A DNA stretch of 10,072 bases from Giesbergeria sp. (GTDB taxonomy: Bacteria; Pseudomonadota; Gammaproteobacteria; Burkholderiales; Burkholderiaceae_C): the NCBI GenBank assembly GCA_017987055.1, contig JAGNUJ010000053.1:1-10072 (forward strand). The letters run 5' to 3'. Shown one piece after another: positions 6,102 through 10,072 of this stretch. Numbering within the stretch: the first letter of the stretch is position 1; each line of letters opens with the position of its first letter. The position numbers and the translations under genes were made by a program. Below the pieces are notes generated by a model. That model saw only the letters and a list, made by a program, of their open reading frames with translations. It was not told the DNA's origin and ran no database searches.

Positions 6102-6375
6102 CGCGCCAGCCGCGCAGCACCGGCCACTGGCAACTGGCGCACACCAGCACCAGCGCGGCGTAGGTCAGCATCTGGCCGTCGCGCCCATCCCACCACAGCC
6201 CGGCCAGCAGCACCGCGCAACCAACTATGAAATTAAGAGCTAGCTGCGCAGGCCACGAAAGGGCTACAGGCCGTTTTGACCAAAAAACCAGCGTCCCCAC
6301 GCACAGCACCAACGCCACCCCCGCAGCCGGGCCGACAAAATGCAACAGGTGGTTGAAGGCTAAAAAAGGGGTCAT
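6097..6375 (-). CDS. Small conserved-looking membrane protein, function unknown
   Basis: I do not recognise a named family, though the GRDGQMLTYAALVLVCASCQW end resembles uncharacterised small proteins I associate with Comamonadaceae. The 92-residue product starts MTPFLAFNHLLHFVGP and has three hydrophobic stretches: about 14-32, 44-63 (LALNFIVGCAVLLAGLWW) and 69-86. The charged turn WWDGRDG lies between the last two, so it is probably an inner-membrane protein. The frame opens further upstream to a GTG at 6408 (11 more residues); ATG 6375 is preferred because a hydrophobic N-terminus follows directly, though no good ribosome binding site decides it. It converges with ftsY (16 bases apart) and diverges from hemA. 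Residues 32-49 coincide with a probable copy of the dispersed repeat, which could mean insertion into the gene or chance resemblance. Confidence 0.66.
   Translation of the reverse strand: MTPFLAFNHLLHFVGPAAGVALVLCVGTLVFWSKRPVALSWPAQLALNFIVGCAVLLAGLWWDGRDGQMLTYAALVLVCASCQWPVLRGWRD
6230..6280 (-). repeat. Dispersed repeat, probable copy E, inside a coding region
   Basis: Read on the minus strand this stretch begins GTCAAAA, then GCCTGTAGCCCTTT and CTGCGCAGCTAGCTC. It aligns with copy A in the left arm (GTCAAAA and TAGCCCTTT exact), less well in the centre, and with a gap in the right arm. It lies inside the small membrane protein gene (residues about 32-49) and is oriented opposite to copies A to D. 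The match is weaker than A to B, so homology is probable but not certain. Confidence 0.5.
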
Positions 6376-6434
6376 ACAACTAATGCAGGTCAAGGTTTGT
6401 GCGCGCACCAGCGGCGCACAGCTGCAACAAATTT

Positions 6435-6440
6435 TATAAT
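6435..6440 (+). promoter_or_regulatory. hemA -10 box, probable leaderless start
   Basis: A perfect TATAAT ends six bases before the hemA ATG. A normal start point seven bases downstream of the box would coincide with the A of the ATG at 6447, giving a leaderless or nearly leaderless mRNA. No Shine-Dalgarno sequence is present in the 20 bases upstream, which agrees. No good -35 hexamer sits 16-18 bases upstream (6411-6418 is GC-rich), so the promoter may need an activator or be weak. Confidence 0.55.
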
Positions 6441-6446
6441 TCGAAA

Positions 6447-7748
6447 ATGGCAGTCTGGGCTTTAGGCATTAACCACACCACCGCGCCGCTTGATCTGCGC
6501 GGTCGTTTTGCGTTTGCGGTCGATCAAATCGCGCCCACGCTGCACGGCCTGCGCCAAGCGCTGGGGCAGGGCGATAGCGCCCAGCGCAGCGTCGAGTCGG
6601 CCATCATCTCCACCTGCAACCGCACCGAAATCTATTGCGCCGGCGACCACGCGGCGCTCGATTACACGCTCGACTGGCTGGCGCGCAGCGGCGGCGTCAG
6701 CAGCGACGTGCTGCGCGCGCACTCGTACACGCTGGAAGAAGGTCCGGTGGCGCGCCACGCCTTTCGCGTCGCCAGCGGGCTCGATTCGATGGTGCTGGGC
6801 GAGCCGCAAATTCTCGGCCAAATGAAAGACGCGGTGCGCGCCGCCGACCACGCCGGCGCGCTGGGCTCGACGCTCAACCAGCTGTTTCAGCGCAGCTTTG
6901 CCGTCGCCAAAGAAGTGCGCACTTCCACCGAAATTGGCGCGCACAGCATCAGCATGGCCGCCGCTGCGGTGCGCTTGGCCAGCCAGCTGTTTGAAGATTT
7001 AAGCCAAACGCGGGTGCTGTTTGTCGGCGCCGGCGAAATGATCGAGCTGACGGCGACCCACTTTGCCGCGCGCACGCCGGCCGCCATCGCCATTGCCAAC
7101 CGCACGCTGGAGCGCGGCGAAAAACTCGCCGCCCGCTTTGGCGGCGAAGTGCTGCGCTTGGCCGACCTGCCCGAGCGCCTGCACGAGTTCGACATCGTCG
7201 TCAGTTGCACCGCCAGCACGCTGCCCATCGTCGGCTTGGGCGCTGTCGAACGCGCCCTCAAAAAGCGCCGCCACCGCCCGATGTTCATGGTCGATTTGGC
7301 GGTGCCGCGCGATATCGAGCCGGAAGTCAAACAGCTCGAAGACGTATACCTCTACACCGTGGACGACTTGGCCAGCGTGGTGCAAACCGCGCAGGCCAGC
7401 CGCCAAGCCGCCGTCGAGCAGGCCGAGGCCATCATCGACGCTGGCGTGCAAAGCTTTCTGCACTGGATGGACCAGCGCGACCCCGAGCACGGCGTGGTGC
7501 CTTTGATTTTGCAATTGCAAGGCCAAACCGACACGTGGCGTGCCACCGAGCTGGCGCGCGCACGCCGGCGGCTGGCGCGCGGCGAAGACATCGACGCGGT
7601 GCTCGAAGCCCTGTCGCGCGGTGTCGCCAAAAAAATGCTGCACGGCACGATGGCCGAACTGCGCAACGCCGATCCGGCTGCGCGCAGCCAAACGGCGCAC
7701 ACCGCCTCGCGCCTGTTTCTGCGTTCGCAGAGCAAAAAAGCCCTCTAG
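6447..7748 (+). CDS. hemA: Glutamyl-tRNA reductase HemA
   Basis: HemA reduces glutamyl-tRNA(Glu) with NADPH to glutamate-1-semialdehyde, the first committed step of the C5 route to heme and other tetrapyrroles. The 433-residue product shows the N-terminal catalytic domain with the nucleophile Cys57 in STCNRTE (55-61), [15 protein letters not shown] (111-125), a Rossmann NADPH-binding motif [10 protein letters not shown] (192-201) and a helical C-terminal dimerisation domain. The start [19 protein letters not shown] is typical; the frame extends 16 codons upstream (6399), but that part has no family character. The gene leads a same-strand series with prfA, prmC and the glutaredoxin gene, and hemA-prfA-prmC is a widespread order. 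Its last codons and TAG stop fall in a copy of the dispersed repeat, so the C-terminal Ala-Leu is repeat-derived. HemA is commonly controlled by heme-dependent turnover; the sequence here shows nothing about that. Confidence 0.98.
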   Translation: MAVWALGINHTTAPLDLRGRFAFAVDQIAPTLHGLRQALGQGDSAQRSVESAIISTCNRTEIYCAGDHAALDYTLDWLARSGGVSSDVLRAHSYTLEEGPVARHAFRVASGLDSMVLGEPQILGQMKDAVRAADHAGALGSTLNQLFQRSFAVAKEVRTSTEIGAHSISMAAAAVRLASQLFEDLSQTRVLFVGAGEMIELTATHFAARTPAAIAIANRTLERGEKLAARFGGEVLRLADLPERLHEFDIVVSCTASTLPIVGLGAVERALKKRRHRPMFMVDLAVPRDIEPEVKQLEDVYLYTVDDLASVVQTAQASRQAAVEQAEAIIDAGVQSFLHWMDQRDPEHGVVPLILQLQGQTDTWRATELARARRRLARGEDIDAVLEALSRGVAKKMLHGTMAELRNADPAARSQTAHTASRLFLRSQSKKAL

Positions 7749-7790
7749 CGGCCATCCGGCCAGCGCTACTAGCTACAGTTTTCGTAGCTA
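7740..7790 (+). repeat. Dispersed repeat, copy C (hemA-prfA junction)
   Basis: The arms CCTCTAGC and GCGCTA-(N)2-AGCTA match copies A and B, while the centre is unrelated. TAGCGGCC (7746-7753) can pair with GGCC (7758-7761) and GCTA (7765-7768), forming a hairpin with a 4-base loop and a 3-base bulge. Immediately after, TAGCTAC (7770-7776) and GTAGCTA (7784-7790) form a second 7-bp stem with a 7-base loop. The repeat provides the hemA stop codon (7746-7748) and most of the 57-base gap before prfA. Confidence 0.62.
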
Positions 7791-7805
7791 AACCCCTCTA
7801 TTTTT

Positions 7806-8894
7806 ATGCAACCATTTCTCCAAAACCAGCTGGAGCGCTACGCCCGGCGCTTGGGCGAGCTTGACTTTCTGCTCTCGCGCGAAGACATCATGGGCGACAT
7901 GGCGCAGTACCGCCTGCTCTCGCGCGAGCACGCCGAAGTGACGCAAATTGCCGGGCGCTACGCCCGCTGGCGCCAGCGCAGCAGCGACTTGGCCGGCGCC
8001 CAGGAGATGCTGGCCGACCCGGACATGGCCGAGATGGCGCAAGAAGAAATCGACAGCGCAGAGGCCGAGTTGCTGGCGCTGGAAGACGAGCTGCAGCGCC
8101 TGCTGCTGCCCAAAGACCCCGATGACGCACGCAATGCGTTTGTCGAAATCCGCGCTGGCACCGGCGGCGACGAGTCGGCGCTGTTCGCTGGCGATTTGGC
8201 GCGGATGTACATGCGCTACGCCGACCGCGTCGGCTGGGCGGTGGAAATCGTCAGCGAGCACGCCGCCGAGCTGGGTGGCTACAAAGAAATCGTGCTGCGC
8301 ATTGCTGGCGACGGCATTTACGGCCAGCTGCGCTTTGAGTCCGGCGGCCACCGCGTGCAGCGCGTGCCGACGACCGAAACCCAAGGCCGCATCCACACCA
8401 GCGCCTGCACCGTCGCCGTGATGCCCGAGCCGGACGCGCAGGAGGCCATCAAGCTCAACCCGGCCGATTTGCGCATCGACACCTTCCGCGCCAGCGGCGC
8501 CGGCGGCCAGCACATCAACAAGACCGATTCCGCTGTGCGCGTGGTGCACCTGCCCACCGGCATCGTCGCCGAGTGCCAAGACGGGCGCAGCCAGCACGCC
8601 AACAAGGCCAAAGCACTGCAAGTGCTACAAGCGCGTATCCAAGAAAAAGAGCGCAGCGAACGCGCTGCCAAAGAGGCCGCCGAGCGCAAGGGCTTGATTG
8701 GCAGCGGCGACCGCAGCGACCGCATCCGCACCTACAACTTTCCGCAGGGCCGCCTGACCGACCACCGCATCAACCTGACGCTGTACAAGCTGCTGTACGT
8801 GATGGAAGGCGACTTGGGCGAGGTGCTGCAAGCGCTGCAACACGCCCGCGAAGCCGAGCTGCTGGCGGAGTTGGAACGCTCTGGGCAGCGGTAA
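7806..8894 (+). CDS. prfA: Peptide chain release factor 1 (RF1)
   Basis: RF1 reads UAA and UAG stop codons in the ribosomal A site and triggers hydrolysis of the finished peptide from tRNA. The 362-residue product is of normal length. It has a helical N-terminal domain, the stop-codon-recognising tripeptide P-x-T as PTT (188-190) in [19 protein letters not shown], and the catalytic GGQ (233-235) in [18 protein letters not shown]. The numbering of both motifs matches what I recall for E. coli RF1. Gln235 is the residue methylated by PrmC, encoded next. The start [20 protein letters not shown] is family-like. No Shine-Dalgarno site precedes the ATG (the 15 bases upstream are pyrimidine-rich), and the gap to hemA is filled with repeat DNA. 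Confidence 0.98.
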   Translation: MQPFLQNQLERYARRLGELDFLLSREDIMGDMAQYRLLSREHAEVTQIAGRYARWRQRSSDLAGAQEMLADPDMAEMAQEEIDSAEAELLALEDELQRLLLPKDPDDARNAFVEIRAGTGGDESALFAGDLARMYMRYADRVGWAVEIVSEHAAELGGYKEIVLRIAGDGIYGQLRFESGGHRVQRVPTTETQGRIHTSACTVAVMPEPDAQEAIKLNPADLRIDTFRASGAGGQHINKTDSAVRVVHLPTGIVAECQDGRSQHANKAKALQVLQARIQEKERSERAAKEAAERKGLIGSGDRSDRIRTYNFPQGRLTDHRINLTLYKLLYVMEGDLGEVLQALQHAREAELLAELERSGQR

Positions 8895-8920
8895 AACAAC
8901 TCAAAACGGCTAAAAATACA

Positions 8921-8969
8921 GTCAAATTGGCCTCTACCCCTTTAGATACCTGCGCTAGCAGCTATCAAA
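8921..8969 (+). repeat. Dispersed repeat, copy B (prfA-prmC gap)
   Basis: This is the best partner of copy A (42 of 49 bases identical, no gaps). It occupies more than half of the 86-base gap between prfA and prmC and ends 11 bases before the prmC ATG. The sequence between it and the ATG is A-rich with no Shine-Dalgarno site. It reads in the same orientation as copies A, C and D. Confidence 0.78.
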
Positions 8970-8980
8970 AACAAAGCAAA

Positions 8981-9820
8981 ATGACCGCTATCACCACATT
9001 GCGCGATGCCTTGGCGCAAGCCCAAGCACTCGGCCTAGAGCGCATCGACGCCCAGTTGCTGCTGCTGCACATACTCAACCGCGCCGATGCGGGCCGCGCG
9101 TGGCTGCTGGCGCACGACACCGACACGCTGGCGCCATCTGAGCAGGCGCGGTTTATCGCCCTGTGCCAACGCCGCGCTGCGGGCGAGCCGGTGGCCTATC
9201 TGCGCGGGATGAAAGAGTTTTACGGCCTGACGCTGCAGGTGGATGCCCGCGTGCTCGACCCGCGCCCGGACACCGAAACCTTGGTCGATTGGGCGCTGCA
9301 GCTGCTGGCACCGCTGCCCGCACCGCGCGTGCTGGATTTGGGCACTGGCAGCGGCGCCATCGCGCTGGCCTTGCAACACCAGCGCCCGGATGCGCAGGTC
9401 AGCGCCGTCGATGCTAGTGCCGACGCTCTGGCCGTGGCCCAAGCCAACGCGGCGCGGCTGGGCTTGGCGGTGCAGTTTGCGCGCGGCAACTGGCTGCGCG
9501 GCGTGGCGGGGCAGTTTGATGTGATCGCCTCCAACCCTCCTTACATCGCCGCTGCCGACCCGCATTTGGCCGCGCTGCGCCACGAGCCGCTGCAGGCGCT
9601 GGCCAGCGGCGCCGATGGGCTCGATGACATCCGCAGCATCGTCGCCCAAGCGCCCTCGCACCTGTTGCCCGGCGGCTGGCTGCTGCTGGAGCACGGCTGG
9701 GAGCAGGCCGAGGCGGTGCAGGCGCTGCTGCGCTCGGCTGGCTTTGCCGAGGTGCAAAGCCGCAAAGACCTCGCCGGCATCGCGCGATGTTCGGGCGCGC
9801 AGTGGCCGTCAGTGAAATAA
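8981..9820 (+). CDS. prmC: Release factor glutamine methyltransferase PrmC
   Basis: PrmC (also called HemK) uses S-adenosylmethionine to methylate the side-chain amide of the GGQ glutamine in RF1 and RF2, which speeds termination. The 279-residue product has the helical N-terminal substrate-binding domain (about 1-75), DPRPDTETLVDWAL (93-106), the SAM-binding motif LDLGTGSGAIAL (118-129) and the catalytic, glutamine-binding NPPY (185-188). All are intact and the length is normal. The start at 8981 is supported by the family-like beginning (TLRDALAQAQALGLERIDAQLLL); the same frame is open upstream to 8573 but there it overlaps prfA. No good ribosome binding site is seen. It directly follows prfA, its substrate gene. 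Confidence 0.97.
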   Translation: MTAITTLRDALAQAQALGLERIDAQLLLLHILNRADAGRAWLLAHDTDTLAPSEQARFIALCQRRAAGEPVAYLRGMKEFYGLTLQVDARVLDPRPDTETLVDWALQLLAPLPAPRVLDLGTGSGAIALALQHQRPDAQVSAVDASADALAVAQANAARLGLAVQFARGNWLRGVAGQFDVIASNPPYIAAADPHLAALRHEPLQALASGADGLDDIRSIVAQAPSHLLPGGWLLLEHGWEQAEAVQALLRSAGFAEVQSRKDLAGIARCSGAQWPSVK

Positions 9821-9847
9821 TCACGCGGTTGTCATCTTTTTACCTAT

Positions 9848-9852
9848 CGGAG
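9848..9852 (+). promoter_or_regulatory. Glutaredoxin gene ribosome binding site
   Basis: CGGAG lies five bases before the ATG at 9858 and fixes the start of the glutaredoxin gene. It contrasts with hemA, prfA and prmC, none of which has a recognisable site. Confidence 0.65.
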
Positions 9853-9857
9853 TTTTC

Positions 9858-10072
9858 ATGAGCGATACCCAGAAACGCATCGACGATCTCGTCAAATCCA
9901 GCGACGTGCTGCTGTTCATGAAAGGCACGGCCAGTTTTCCGATGTGCGGTTTTTCGGGCCGCGCCATCCAAGTGCTCAAAGCCTGCGGTGTCGATCAGAA
10001 AGCCATCACCACCGTCAACGTGCTCGACGATGAAGAAATTCGCCAAGGCATCAAGGACTACAGCAAGTGGCC
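9858..10072 (+). CDS. grxD: Monothiol glutaredoxin, Grx4 (GrxD) family, 3' end cut by window
   Basis: The first 71 codons are present and the frame is still open at the window edge; the family is usually a little over 100 residues. It begins MSDTQKRIDDLVKSSDVLLF and carries the GTASFPMCGFSG active-site region with the monothiol motif CGFS at 30-33. CGFS glutaredoxins bind a [2Fe-2S] cluster with glutathione, often together with BolA-type proteins, and act in iron-sulfur cluster transfer in the cytoplasm. The gene follows prmC by 37 bases on the same strand and may share its transcript. The symbol is assigned by family and could be written grx4 elsewhere. Confidence 0.94.
   Translation, partial: MSDTQKRIDDLVKSSDVLLFMKGTASFPMCGFSGRAIQVLKACGVDQKAITTVNVLDDEEIRQGIKDYSKW

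Noticed and set aside
7788..8621. A 277-codon minus-strand frame opposite prfA
   Set aside because: The sequence is low in motif content and lies exactly against the conserved RF1 coding region, which explains the openness of the antisense frame.
8573..8980. An upstream extension of prmC reaching into prfA
   Set aside because: It is an out-of-frame reading of prfA plus the repeat-filled gap; PrmC family sequence begins at 8981.
1..10072. Possible defence island, prophage, IS element, CRISPR array, tRNA or rRNA
   Set aside because: All larger frames are recognised housekeeping genes. I saw no transposase, integrase, regularly spaced repeats or tRNA-like cloverleaf on either strand.

Overview
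The window is a GC-rich stretch of housekeeping chromosome. The gene order (divergent ftsY and M16 peptidases, rsmD, coaD, and a hemA-prfA-prmC-monothiol glutaredoxin cluster), the protein sequences and a characteristic short dispersed repeat all suggest a betaproteobacterium of the order Burkholderiales, most likely family Comamonadaceae. This placement is from recognition of the families, not from a search.

Layout. Positions 1-750 (+) hold two small envelope or stress-type proteins: a DUF883/ElaB-like membrane-anchored protein and a BON-domain lipoprotein. A strong bidirectional terminator (768-808) separates them from a leftward block. That block (transcribed from 4897 down to 809) encodes an active M16 zinc peptidase, a second M16 protein without the zinc site, the 16S rRNA methyltransferase RsmD and the CoA-synthesis enzyme CoaD. 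ftsY (4926-6080, +) diverges from the peptidases across 28 bases. A small unnamed membrane protein (6097-6375, -) converges on ftsY. From 6447 to the right edge runs a rightward cluster: hemA (first enzyme of C5 tetrapyrrole synthesis), prfA (release factor 1), prmC (the methyltransferase that modifies release factors) and the start of a CGFS monothiol glutaredoxin gene, cut by the window edge.

How the genes fit together. The two M16 proteins have complementary features (zinc site in one, Arg/Tyr substrate-binding motif in the other) and probably form a periplasmic heterodimer. PrmC methylates the GGQ glutamine of the neighbouring PrfA. RsmD, PrfA and PrmC act on translation, and FtsY receives ribosome-nascent chain complexes at the membrane. 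The glutaredoxin family serves iron-sulfur metabolism.

What stands out. I see no undescribed defence or mobile system, and no tRNA, rRNA, CRISPR or IS element. The most interesting signal is a dispersed repeat of about 40-50 bases with at least three and probably five copies in 10 kb. Three lie in intergenic gaps, one of them supplying the hemA stop codon. One encodes most of the signal peptide of the second M16 protein, and one probably lies inside the small membrane protein gene. Second come start-site architectures that point to leaderless or nearly leaderless transcripts: a perfect TATAAT six bases before the hemA ATG, and a symmetric pair of TAGAAT boxes between ftsY and the M16 operon.
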